Shown one piece after another: positions 38,107 to 45,933 of a stretch of DNA of 64,000 nucleotides. Every line of letters starts with the position of its first letter. Within the stretch, counting starts at the first letter, position 1. The notes under the pieces are model-generated. The model was not told where the DNA came from, did no database searches, and was given only the letters and a program-made list of their open reading frames with translations. The stretch is from the NCBI RefSeq assembly GCF_900233005.1, contig NZ_LT960612.1, positions 1,240,001 through 1,304,000 of the forward strand, given 5' to 3'. The translations under genes were made by a program, and so were the position numbers. The stretch is from Vibrio tapetis subsp. tapetis (lineage in GTDB: Bacteria > Pseudomonadota > Gammaproteobacteria > Enterobacterales > Vibrionaceae).

Positions 38107-39336
38107 ATGAGTACGGAAATCAATGAAGGACATTCAGTAAAAGCTTGGAAGGCACCGATGCCTAAAGCTCAGTTTGAATTCATGTCAGCAGTATTGGCGT
38201 CACCGTCACCAATTGGGTTTGAAGCGGCAATGAGCTACGGTGTGATCAAGCCAGAGTTTGAATCCTTCATGCCTGAAGGTTGGGGCGTTCATCAGTTTAA
38301 AGCCAATGCGAGCTTGGTGTTTGACTCTCATCCTGGTCGTGATGACCTTACTAGTGTCATGATTGTTGGCCATGCAGATAAAATTCGCATGCAAGTTCGC
38401 AAGATAGATGAAGACGGAAAAGTATGGATTAACACGGATTCGTTCCTGCCAACAACGCTGATTGGTCACGAAGTTCAAGTATTCTGCCAAGATCCAGAAA
38501 AAGTCGGCGCTTATAAAGTGATTCAAGGTTGTACAGTGGAAGCATTGGGTGCCATTCACTTCTCGACGCCGGGCCAACGTTCAGGTGAGCAGGGCATTAA
38601 ACCTGAATCTATTTATCTAGAACTTCACATGCATGGCGATGAGCGAAAAGCTCAGGTTGAGGCGTTAGGCTTGCGTGCAGGTGATCCAATCTTACTTGAT
38701 CGCCCCATTAAACGCGGCGTTGCACCAGATACCTTTTATGGCGCGTATTTAGACAACGGGTTAGGTTGTTTCTCGGTGACTGAAATTGCTCGCACGCTTG
38801 CAAATGAAGGTCTTGATAATGTACGCGTGCTTTATACGATTGCCACTCACGAAGAGATTGGCCGTTTTGGCTCAACTCAAGTTGTGGGTGAGCTAAAACC
38901 TGACGTGCTTATTGCAACGGACGTTAATCATGATTACGAAGCGGCTCCGGGTATCGGTAGCAGAAATATGAACCCGCTTAAAATGGGCGACGGTTTTACC
39001 ATTGGTCGCGGCTCTGTTGCGTCTGAATACCTGGTTCAAACGCTGGTGAATCTATGCGCTGAAAAAGAGATACCACATCAGTTGGACTTCTCTGGCCGTG
39101 ATATGGGCACCGACGGAATGGCAGCAGCGCTTGCTGGTGTTGATAGTGCCGCAATTACTATTGGTTACCCAATTCGTAATATGCATACGTCATCGGAATC
39201 CGCTCATACTGGTGACCTATTGGCTTCTATTGAAGCGATCACGGAACTATTGCGTCATTTCAACAGCTTCAATGATGGTGCGGGTATTAAGCGAGATGAT
39301 CTTAAAAACAGTCATATTCGTCTAGATAATTTGTAA
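38107..39336 (+). CDS. M42-like metallopeptidase (aminopeptidase family)
   Basis: A cytoplasmic protein of 409 aa with the metal-ligand order of M42/M20-type peptidases: HAD in VGHADKIRM, Asp in YLDNGLGCF, the Glu-Glu pair in THEEIGRFGS, Asp in ATDVNHDY and a C-terminal His in MHTSSESAHTGDL. It differs at several usual M42 positions, so it may form a subfamily with an unusual substrate. No signal peptide. Monocistronic with a strong terminator. Confidence 0.85.
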   Translation: MSTEINEGHSVKAWKAPMPKAQFEFMSAVLASPSPIGFEAAMSYGVIKPEFESFMPEGWGVHQFKANASLVFDSHPGRDDLTSVMIVGHADKIRMQVRKIDEDGKVWINTDSFLPTTLIGHEVQVFCQDPEKVGAYKVIQGCTVEALGAIHFSTPGQRSGEQGIKPESIYLELHMHGDERKAQVEALGLRAGDPILLDRPIKRGVAPDTFYGAYLDNGLGCFSVTEIARTLANEGLDNVRVLYTIATHEEIGRFGSTQVVGELKPDVLIATDVNHDYEAAPGIGSRNMNPLKMGDGFTIGRGSVASEYLVQTLVNLCAEKEIPHQLDFSGRDMGTDGMAAALAGVDSAAITIGYPIRNMHTSSESAHTGDLLASIEAITELLRHFNSFNDGAGIKRDDLKNSHIRLDNL

Positions 39337-39364
39337 TCAGACGTTTTCGGTTTTATTGAGACAT

Positions 39365-39397
39365 AGAGCACTCAGTTAGAATGAGTGCTCTTTTTTA
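39365..39397. terminator. Terminator after the peptidase gene
   Basis: AGAGCACTCA (39365-39374) pairs with TGAGTGCTCT (39382-39391), followed by TTTTTT. Confidence 0.93.
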
Positions 39398-39406
39398 TCG
39401 GCTTCT

Positions 39407-40600
39407 CTATTTTGTTTTATTTTCATTAAGCGCTAAGATCTGGTGTTTTATCTGCCAGTGTTTGATTCCATAGCAGGCCAATCCTAAGCACAATCCCCAA
39501 AATGCACTCCCGATACCAATGAAGTTGATGCCAGAAGCCGTCAATAAAAAGGTTAAAAGAGCCGCTTCTCTATGAGTTTCATCCACAAGGGCGTTGTGGA
39601 GACTGTTCGCGAGTGTAGGCAGTAATGCCAGCCCCGCAATCGTAATGATGACTGCCTGTGGGACCGAAGCGAATAAAGAAACGAAAGTTGTGCCTAATAA
39701 CCCGGCGAGTAAATAAAAACCACCCATGGCGATTGCGGCTCGATATCGATTATCTGGGTTTGGATCGGCATTCGGGCTCATGCAGATAGCCCCTGTTAGC
39801 GCCGCTAAATTGAAAGCGAAGCCACCAAAAGGGGCTAACAATAAACCAGTAACCCCCGTCGCGGTGATAATACGAGATGCTGGCGGGTGATAGCCATTTG
39901 CTTTCAAAATGGCAAATCCGGGTAAGTTTTGGGAAGCCATGGTAACTACAAACAGAGGAATACCAACACTTAGCATCGAGGCAAGGTCAAATTCTGGGGT
40001 GATAAAAAGCGGCAGAGTGAGCGTTAAACTAACGGCGGACAGATCTAATTTTCCGGCTAGGCCACTCATTAAAACTGCAAGCATTAAAATAATAGGGATG
40101 AGAAAATTACCAAGCTTAGGTTTGGCGATGACAAACGCAGCCAACATGGTCGCGATAATGATGCCCTCTTGTTCGAGTGACGTAAAAATACCGATACCAA
40201 ATGACCATAGCACGCCAGCCAGCATGGCCGAAGCAATGGATGTTGGGATCATCTTTAACAGTCTATCGAACAGTCCGGTTAGGCCAACAATGGTAATTAA
40301 CAGCGAGCTAAACAAAAATACCGCGATGGCTTGATGTACGTTTAGACCCTCAAGTGACGTTATGAGTAGCGCAGCACCAGGTGTAGACCACGCTGTGACA
40401 ATAGGCTGTCTATAGCGCCAAGAGAGCACAATGGTAGACAACCCCATGCCGATTCCAAGCGCCCAAAACCAAGAAGCAATTTGTTGTTCGCTTGCACCAG
40501 TGTTACTGGCCGCTTGATAGATAATGGCCGCAGCACTGGCATAGCCAATGAATACGGCAATAAAACCGGTACTGATGTGAGAAAGTTTTACGTTGGTCAT
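39407..40600 (-). CDS. BenE-family transporter (benzoate/H+ symporter-like)
   Basis: An inner-membrane protein of 397 aa with about 11-12 hydrophobic helices. It carries the BenE-type N-terminal segment (FIAVFIGYASAAAIIYQAA) and the TAWSTPGAALL and GGFAFNLAALTGAICMSPNADPNP elements. BenE proteins import benzoate with protons, but no benzoate catabolic gene is near, so the substrate may differ. It is divergent from an XRE-cupin regulator with two operators between them, which very likely controls it. Confidence 0.9.
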   Translation of the reverse strand: MTNVKLSHISTGFIAVFIGYASAAAIIYQAASNTGASEQQIASWFWALGIGMGLSTIVLSWRYRQPIVTAWSTPGAALLITSLEGLNVHQAIAVFLFSSLLITIVGLTGLFDRLLKMIPTSIASAMLAGVLWSFGIGIFTSLEQEGIIIATMLAAFVIAKPKLGNFLIPIILMLAVLMSGLAGKLDLSAVSLTLTLPLFITPEFDLASMLSVGIPLFVVTMASQNLPGFAILKANGYHPPASRIITATGVTGLLLAPFGGFAFNLAALTGAICMSPNADPNPDNRYRAAIAMGGFYLLAGLLGTTFVSLFASVPQAVIITIAGLALLPTLANSLHNALVDETHREAALLTFLLTASGINFIGIGSAFWGLCLGLACYGIKHWQIKHQILALNENKTK

Positions 40601-40615
40601 GTTAGTTACTCTTCT

Positions 40616-40633
40616 TGTGCGTTATAACATACA
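40616..40633. promoter_or_regulatory. Operator 1 between BenE gene and XRE-cupin regulator
   Basis: TGTGCGTTATAACATACA is an 18-bp imperfect palindrome sharing TGTGCGTTATA with operator 2; the two centres are 37 bp apart. Confidence 0.75.
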
Positions 40634-40652
40634 TTGAATTTAACTTATCACC

Positions 40653-40670
40653 TGTGCGTTATAGCGCACA
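40653..40670. promoter_or_regulatory. Operator 2 before the XRE-cupin regulator
   Basis: TGTGCGTTATAGCGCACA is an 18-bp palindrome with one mismatched pair. It lies 21-38 bp before the regulator ATG, a position fitting autoregulation. Confidence 0.78.
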
Positions 40671-40690
40671 AGGGTTTTTGTAGAAATAAT

Positions 40691-41263
40691 ATGCAAAAAG
40701 AACTAAAAGTAAGCGAAAACTTAAAACGCTTTCGGAAGGAAAAAGGCTGGAGCTTAGATAAAACCGCTCTGATGACGGGGGTCAGTAAGGCAATGTTAGG
40801 CCAGATTGAGCGTGGGGAGTCGAGCCCGACAGTGGCCAAATTATGGCAAATAGCGACAGGGCTCGAGGTGTCATTTTCCAGCCTAATTTCGGAACATACT
40901 GATTCAGATCTAGTGAGTTTATTTCGAGATGCCAATACGCTTCGTGACGAAAGCTTGAATGAGGGCTTTTCCGTGAGTGTGGTATTCCCCTTTGAGCCCT
41001 CACTCGGTTTTGAGGTTTATGAACTGGGTCTAGCGGAGCATTATCAACACCTTTCTGAACCGCATAACTTAGGTGTAATGGAACACATATTGTGTATTTC
41101 TGGCCAAATGGCCGTGTTGTTTGATGGTCGTTGGCATGAATTGACCCAAGGGCAGGCTGTTCGTTTCAATGCTGCTCAGCCTCATGGTTATAAGAATATC
41201 GGCAGCGAAAAAGCCGTGTTTCACGACATCATCCACTACCCAGAAAAGTGGCAAAGATCGTAA
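40691..41263 (+). CDS. XRE-family regulator with C-terminal cupin domain
   Basis: A protein of 190 aa from the ATG at 40691; an in-frame upstream extension covers the operator DNA and is unlikely. An N-terminal helix-turn-helix (about 8-62, LDKTALMTGVSKAMLGQIERGESSPTVAKLW) is joined to a C-terminal cupin (about 105-185, EHILCISGQMAVLFDGRWHELTQGQAVRFNAAQPHGYKN). Such proteins sense a small molecule in the cupin pocket. It probably controls itself and the divergent BenE transporter gene through the two TGTGCGTTATA dyads. Confidence 0.92.
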   Translation: MQKELKVSENLKRFRKEKGWSLDKTALMTGVSKAMLGQIERGESSPTVAKLWQIATGLEVSFSSLISEHTDSDLVSLFRDANTLRDESLNEGFSVSVVFPFEPSLGFEVYELGLAEHYQHLSEPHNLGVMEHILCISGQMAVLFDGRWHELTQGQAVRFNAAQPHGYKNIGSEKAVFHDIIHYPEKWQRS

Positions 41264-41346
41264 AGAACGATAAAACAGGCCTTGGCTAGTGAACACATTG
41301 TCTTAGTCGCACTACTTAGGCCTAACAGAAGCATAGAGACTCGCTG

Positions 41347-41802
41347 CTATCGGTAAATTGGCAGTGATTTTTTCGTGACCACTTGTCTTACCGATAGGTG
41401 GGTACGAATGTCTTTGAGGCTTGTAATTTTGTGGAGTTTTCTAGTAAAGGCTTCATATTCCGCTAAGTTTGGGCTGACAACTTCTAATAAGTAATCATAA
41501 CCACCTGAAACGATGTGGCCGTTGATGACTTCTTTCATTTCCGACAACGCTTGTTCAAAATTCGCAATCGATTCTTCTTGGTGGTTATTAAGGCTCACTT
41601 CAACAAAAAATGTCATCGCGATGCCGGCTCGTTCTTTACTCAAATTCGCTTGATAATCTTCAATGTAGTTTTCGTCTTCAAGACGTTTTAAGCGTCTTGC
41701 GCAAGGCGACGGCGATAATCCCACTCGTTCAGACAAGTCAGCCGTGGAAATGCGTCCCTCTTTTTGAAGAACCTCTAGAATACGACGATCTATGTTATCC
41801 AT
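41347..41802 (-). CDS. Lrp/AsnC family regulator
   Basis: A protein of 151 aa from the ATG at 41800-41802, behind AAGGAAG. N-terminal winged helix (MDNIDRRILEVLQKEGRISTADLSERVGLSPSPCARRLKRLE) and a C-terminal RAM domain (about 65-140, with HIVSGGYDYLLEV). Members respond to amino acids as octamers. It is divergent from an EamA-type exporter, its probable target; the two starts are 149 bp apart. Confidence 0.95.
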   Translation of the reverse strand: MDNIDRRILEVLQKEGRISTADLSERVGLSPSPCARRLKRLEDENYIEDYQANLSKERAGIAMTFFVEVSLNNHQEESIANFEQALSEMKEVINGHIVSGGYDYLLEVVSPNLAEYEAFTRKLHKITSLKDIRTHLSVRQVVTKKSLPIYR

Positions 41803-41951
41803 AACTTCCTTTTGGCGATTTCCGTTAAATAATACTAAAAAGTTAATCTTTTCCACTGCCAATTGCAAGTAATGGCGTTAATTTTGCCAGCTAAATGCGC
41901 CTGTATTGATGAATAATATTAGATAGGATAGAAGGCATAGGAAGTCATTAG

Positions 41952-42911
41952 ATGGAAAAGACAAGTAAAGCGCTCACAACTAACGTGCTCACAACTAACG
42001 TGCTCACAACTAACGTGCTCACAACTAAAGTGAATCGAAGTGCGATAACCCCTTTGATGAATGGGTATATGGTAATGGCGGCCGTTTTGCTCGTTTGGTC
42101 TGGTTTTGCTCTTTCTGTGCGCGCCATCGGTTCTTCGCCGCTTGCAATCGCAGACGTAGCGTTAATTCGCTTTTCTGTGCCTATGATTCTCTTAACGCCT
42201 TTTGTTTTCGCCAACATCCATGAATTAAAGAGAGTTCGTGTATCTGATGCGTTATTGCTTTTAGTGGGTGGGGTTCCATTTTTATTTTTAGCTTCGCTAG
42301 GGGCAAAAAGTGCGCCTACCGCCTATGTAGGCACAATATTAGCGGGCACACCGCCGCTGTTTGTCGCAATGATCGGCCATTTCTTTTTGAGTCAGAAAGT
42401 TTCTAAAAAACGGGCCTTCACTTTGTCGCTGATATTACTTGGTGTTGTAACTATGGTGATAGGTAACTCGAGCGATGGATCTGCGGAAATGCTCACTGGT
42501 GTTGGCTTATTGCTCAGTGCGAGCGTTCTATGGGCTATTTATACGGTAGGGATCAAACGAGCGGGAATAAGTGCATTTTCGGTTGCTATTATCCTGTCGT
42601 ACTCATCTTTTTTTATCACATTAGCATTAATCTTGACTGATACCGTGGCGACTCATTGGGGAAGCTTCTCGGTACAAGAAGCGATGCCATTTGTTTTAGT
42701 TCAGGGTGTGGGGGTTGGTGTGCTGGCAACGATTGGATATTCCTATGCGGTGGGTCTACTCGGATCAGCACGCGCTTCAATTATGGGGTCTATTTCTCCG
42801 TGTCTTACGGCGATGTTAGCGATTCCGGTTTTTGATGAACCTCTATCGATTGCCATTGTGTGCGGAGTGAGCCTAACCATTACAGGGGTTATTTGGTCAA
42901 ATAAAACATGA
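41952..42911 (+). CDS. EamA/DMT family exporter
   Basis: An inner-membrane protein of 319 aa with about ten membrane helices in two EamA halves (about 35-165 and 175-310). A hydrophilic cytoplasmic N-terminal extension of about 30 residues contains four copies of the pentapeptide LTTNV, encoded by a 15-bp tandem repeat. That extension is not part of the usual family. Export of an amino acid or related metabolite is likely, under control of the divergent Lrp-type regulator. Confidence 0.92.
   Translation: MEKTSKALTTNVLTTNVLTTNVLTTKVNRSAITPLMNGYMVMAAVLLVWSGFALSVRAIGSSPLAIADVALIRFSVPMILLTPFVFANIHELKRVRVSDALLLLVGGVPFLFLASLGAKSAPTAYVGTILAGTPPLFVAMIGHFFLSQKVSKKRAFTLSLILLGVVTMVIGNSSDGSAEMLTGVGLLLSASVLWAIYTVGIKRAGISAFSVAIILSYSSFFITLALILTDTVATHWGSFSVQEAMPFVLVQGVGVGVLATIGYSYAVGLLGSARASIMGSISPCLTAMLAIPVFDEPLSIAIVCGVSLTITGVIWSNKT
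41973..42032 (+). repeat. In-frame 15-bp tandem repeat (four copies)
   Basis: CTCACAACTAACGTG is repeated at 41973, 41988 and 42003 exactly; the fourth copy at 42018 has one change (C to A). Each unit encodes LTTNV, so copy number changes would keep the reading frame. Confidence 0.95.
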
Positions 42912-43068
42912 CGTGTCATTCATGAGGCGCTTGTATTTTGATATCAATGTCATGTCTGTGAGTAAAATGACTTAAAATTAGAATGTCACCTCTTTTGGTG
43001 TGGTTACAAAACGATATACTCGGCTTTACGATTATGTTTTGTATGACTCTAACCTCAAGAAGTGAATC

Positions 43069-43632
43069 ATGAACGAAAAACAAAAAATGTTGGCTGGCCT
43101 AAACTATGACCCTTCGGATTGCACTCTTAGTGCCGATAGATCAAGTGCGGAAAGTGCGTGCTATGAGTTAAACCAGAGCCACCCAATAAACAGCAATCGC
43201 GGAGCGATAATAAGCCGATTGCTGGGATACGAGACCAATGCCAGCCTAAACGTGCCTTTTTATTGTGATTATGGCTACAACATTCATTTAGGTCAGAACT
43301 TTTATGCCAATCACGGCTGTACGTTTTTAGACTGCAATACCATCTCCATTGGTGATAATTGTCTATTAGGCCCAGGAGTCGTGATAGCAACCGCCACTCA
43401 CCCGTTAGATCCTACGGAGCGCTCTAGTGGGCTTGAGTCCGCATTACCGATCCGCTTAGGTCATGATGTTTGGCTGGGCGCGAATGTCACTGTGTGTCCC
43501 GGTGTCACCATTGGTGATAATGTCGTAGTAGGGGCAGGAAGCGTTGTCGTTAAAGATTTACCATCCAATACCATTTGCGTAGGAAACCCGGCTAAGGTCT
43601 TACGCGAGAACCCGCCTAAAACCTCTAAATAG
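43069..43632 (+). CDS. Hexapeptide-repeat O-acetyltransferase (maltose/galactoside type)
   Basis: An acyltransferase of 187 aa. An N-terminal Mac domain (about 1-55, EKQKMLAGLNYDPSD) precedes left-handed beta-helix repeats (about 60-180) with the catalytic His in ATATHPLDP and the C-terminal cap NVVVGAGSVVVKDLPSNTICVGNPAK. It transfers acetyl from acetyl-CoA to a sugar, and is cytoplasmic. Its 3' part is duplicated at 45671-45765, on the far side of an inserted module. Confidence 0.93.
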   Translation: MNEKQKMLAGLNYDPSDCTLSADRSSAESACYELNQSHPINSNRGAIISRLLGYETNASLNVPFYCDYGYNIHLGQNFYANHGCTFLDCNTISIGDNCLLGPGVVIATATHPLDPTERSSGLESALPIRLGHDVWLGANVTVCPGVTIGDNVVVGAGSVVVKDLPSNTICVGNPAKVLRENPPKTSK

Positions 43633-43800
43633 TGAGTTTGGCCATTCTCTATGTTTGGCCTTCGCTATGTTTGCATGCTGACTAGGTTTGACTGATGAAA
43701 CGCAGAAAACTGCTGAATAAACCATTCTAGCTTTGGTGATTTTGACAAGGTTCTGTGCCAGTAAAGCATCAATTGGTAATTAGGTACTTGCAAAGGCAGT
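43538..43800. repeat. 263-bp direct repeat, left copy
   Basis: It contains the 3' end of the acetyltransferase gene, the intergenic sequence and the last part of the convergent LysR gene. It matches 45671-45933 over its whole length with about eight mismatches by eye (about 97% identity), offset exactly 2133 bp. Confidence 0.95.
43665..43800 (-). pseudogene. Truncated 3' remnant of a LysR regulator gene
   Basis: The last 45 codons of the LysR gene whose full copy is at 45798-46721, including its TAG stop (43665-43667). No start; cut off at the left border of the inserted module. Non-functional. Confidence 0.88.
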
Positions 43801-43904
43801 GCGACGTGACTCTAAAGATATTCAACCATATGATTATCTTTCTTTACCTTTAGCCAGTAGACGGTATTTTCATCACTGAATAGTATTATTGGGTGGATGA
43901 AAGA

Positions 43905-44342
43905 ATGAAAATTGTATTTAGTATTGGAAATGGCAAATTGTCTTTAGTTACACCTTGTTTGTCTATTGTTGTTAATGCGACAAGTGGGCGTGGTGAATGT
44001 TTGGGTAAGGGTTCGAAAGCTTGTCAGGCTAAGTCATTTGAAGGGCCTCTTCCGATAGGAGTATACTACATCAAACCGGAAGAAGTGAGTGACCCGAACT
44101 TGATTGGTGATTTGGCGAGGCGTTCGAAAGGAGATTGGGGGGATTGGCGTGTACGACTTCATCCCAAACCAGCAACTAAAACGTATGGAAGGGACAACTT
44201 TTTCTTGCATGGTGGCGATATGAAAGGTTCTGCAGGCTGTATCGACATCGGGGGAGGAGTTTTTGGTAACACGCAAACTGATAAAATACTTAGCTATATT
44301 AAGTCTAGTCAAATCAAAATTGAATTGGAAGTAGTGGAATGA
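43905..44342 (+). CDS. DUF2778/Tlde1-like L,D-transpeptidase, candidate antibacterial effector
   Basis: A protein of 145 aa from the ATG at 43905; an in-frame GTG at 43893 adds four residues. The N-terminal half (GNGKLSL, SGRGECLGKGSKAC, EGPLPIGVYYI) fits the DUF2778 pattern, and the C-terminal LHGGDMKGSAGCIDIG supplies His and a nucleophilic Cys ten residues apart, as in Tlde1 effectors of type VI secretion, which attack or modify peptidoglycan tetrapeptides. No signal peptide, as expected for a T6SS cargo. It is followed by an overlapping small membrane protein, and lies in a module framed by 263-bp direct repeats. T6SS delivery is inferred. Confidence 0.78.
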   Translation: MKIVFSIGNGKLSLVTPCLSIVVNATSGRGECLGKGSKACQAKSFEGPLPIGVYYIKPEEVSDPNLIGDLARRSKGDWGDWRVRLHPKPATKTYGRDNFFLHGGDMKGSAGCIDIGGGVFGNTQTDKILSYIKSSQIKIELEVVE

Positions 44343-44686
44343 GGGAGGTTATCTGTCTTTTGTTAGTTATCGTTCCCAGTATTTGTCATGCAGAAATGGC
44401 GGATAAGATCCCATCATATGGGAACTTTTGGATCACGAGTATCGTCATTGGTTTAGTTTTTTTTCTTCTTTCATATAAAGTCCGTTTTATTAATTATATT
44501 AGTTTGATTGTTGCTTTGTTTATGGCTTTTGGGGTTTACGACATGTATTCAGATCCATCTTTTAGGGGTGGAGTAATAGATGAAAAAGGAGAGGGATATT
44601 TTTATCATGGATTTTTTTCATCACTTCTTATTTTTGTTCTTTCGGTCATTGGTAGTTGGTTGAGACATTTTAAAGCCAAACAATAG
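44339..44686 (+). CDS. Small membrane protein, candidate immunity partner
   Basis: A protein of 115 aa starting inside the stop of the toxin-like gene (ATGA overlap). It has a signal-like N-terminus (REVICLLLVIVPSICHA) followed by three hydrophobic segments (about 28-50, 52-68 and 90-108) with short loops. Position, overlap and size fit an immunity protein that protects the producer's envelope from the upstream transpeptidase. No family is recognised, and the assignment is from context only. Confidence 0.65.
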   Translation: MREVICLLLVIVPSICHAEMADKIPSYGNFWITSIVIGLVFFLLSYKVRFINYISLIVALFMAFGVYDMYSDPSFRGGVIDEKGEGYFYHGFFSSLLIFVLSVIGSWLRHFKAKQ

Positions 44687-44924
44687 CTAAGTGGGAGTAC
44701 TTTACAAGTCGCATACAACAAAAACATCAAGTTGATGTGTTTACTCAATATTTTTGTATAGCTTGCTGAAATATCTGAAGATAGCACGTCGCTTGTCTAT
44801 TTGATTGGAGTGAGTATTTGGTGATATCTGTCGTGGAGGTTAAGATTGCATAGGACTTCTGTTTTATTTGTGGCTAAGCTCAGTTTATTATTAAATTGTC
44901 TTAATTTTGGTCGGTAATATAACG

Positions 44925-45098
44925 ATGAGGAAATGCCCAGCGATAGGGAGTGTTACGTTTTGTAAAGAAATCTCAAAGGGAATCAGGCAGATCCAAGATA
45001 CTGTAGGTATAAATGTAATAGAAGCACTTAAACAAGTAGTAAAGTATCAAGGTAGTCCAAAAGAATACACATTCTGTAAATCGATATATATGGGGTGA
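44925..45098 (+). CDS. Short ORF of unknown function in the inserted module
   Basis: A frame of 57 aa from the ATG at 44925 (an in-frame TTG lies at 44907) with a weak ribosome site. It is basic, with Cys residues (RKCPAIGSVTFCK, TFCKSIYMG) and a central helix. Its stop is 5 bp before the ATG of the next gene. It might be a remnant of a larger toxin gene whose immunity gene follows. The coding call is uncertain. Confidence 0.35.
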   Translation: MRKCPAIGSVTFCKEISKGIRQIQDTVGINVIEALKQVVKYQGSPKEYTFCKSIYMG

Positions 45099-45103
45099 AA
45101 AAT

Positions 45104-45595
45104 ATGATGAGGTTGATATTTTTTATTATCACTTGCTTTTCATTTTTTGTCTCTTTACCAACATTGAGCTCTGATGATTTCCATTTTACGTACTTAAATG
45201 AAAAAATAGTAACGTACTCAGAAAAAATTACTATTTGTAATAGCAAAAAAGAGATGCCTTTACTTTCAGGAAAGGATCTAAAGCACTTAAAGGAGATTCT
45301 GGGTAGAAAACCCTTGATATTATCATATTTGAGTATGAAGTCTTTCAATAACTGTTTGCAGCCTGAGAGAGGCGAGTTAGCTGAATTACTATTATCATAT
45401 GATTATGTGGATATTTCTTCATATACAAGGAAATTAGCTAATTCAACTAAAAAACTAGTTTTTTTAAGTGATTTTGACGAGTTAGCAGAATACACATCAC
45501 TGAACCATGAGGAAAAAAGAGTCATTAGCACTATAGAAGAACTTAAAGCGCCATTTGATGAGCTCGGTACATTTGAATTCATCATGGAAATGTAG
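45104..45595 (+). CDS. Secreted small protein, candidate orphan immunity protein
   Basis: A protein of 163 aa from the ATG at 45104, with GGGG eight bases upstream. Signal peptide (MRLIFFIITCFSFFVSLPTLSS), then a lysine- and glutamate-rich soluble domain with two Cys (TICNSKKEMP, NNCLQP). It is AT-rich compared with neighbouring genes. Sitting in the same repeat-bounded module as a toxin-like gene, it could be a periplasmic immunity protein for a lost or degraded effector. No family is recognised. Confidence 0.6.
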   Translation: MMRLIFFIITCFSFFVSLPTLSSDDFHFTYLNEKIVTYSEKITICNSKKEMPLLSGKDLKHLKEILGRKPLILSYLSMKSFNNCLQPERGELAELLLSYDYVDISSYTRKLANSTKKLVFLSDFDELAEYTSLNHEEKRVISTIEELKAPFDELGTFEFIMEM

Positions 45596-45670
45596 GCCGG
45601 CAGTGGAGGGTATCTAACTCTCAGGCCTACACCCCTCAGGTAATTGGAACAGGCATCCCAAGTGACTTGA

Positions 45671-45765
45671 GAAGCGTTGTAGTTAAAGATTTACCATCCA
45701 ATACCATTTGCGTAGGAAACCCGGCTAAGGTCTTACGCGAGAACCCGCCTAAAACCTTGAAATAG
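45671..45765 (+). pseudogene. 3' remnant of the acetyltransferase gene
   Basis: The last 31 codons plus stop of the acetyltransferase encoded intact at 43069-43632 (SVVVKDLPSNTICVGNPAK region). No start codon. A by-product of the 263-bp duplication. Confidence 0.9.
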
Positions 45766-45933
45766 CGAGTTTGGCCATTCTCTATGTTTGGCCTTCGCTA
45801 TGTTTGCATGCTGACTAGGTTTGACTGATGAAACGCAGAAAACTGCTGAATAAACCATTCTAGCTTTGGTGACTTTGACAAGGTTCTGTGCCAGTAAAGC
45901 ATCAATTGGTAGTTAGGTACTGGTAAAGGCAGT
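45671..45933. repeat. 263-bp direct repeat, right copy
   Basis: Partner of 43538-43800. It overlaps the 3' part of the intact LysR gene and carries the orphan 3' end of the acetyltransferase gene. Confidence 0.95.

Noticed and set aside
41948..42217. Minus-strand ORF with repeated LVVST units
   Set aside because: It is the antisense reading of the 15-bp tandem repeat in the EamA gene, with no start signal of its own.
44034..44312. Minus-strand ORF opposite the toxin-like gene
   Set aside because: It has no ribosome site and lies wholly inside the DUF2778-like frame, whose motifs are clear. It is a shadow frame.
45596..45670. Possible integron attC site in the module border
   Set aside because: TAGGCC and GGCCTA are inverted, but no RYYYAAC/GTTRRRY core pair is visible, and the 263-bp repeats explain the borders better.
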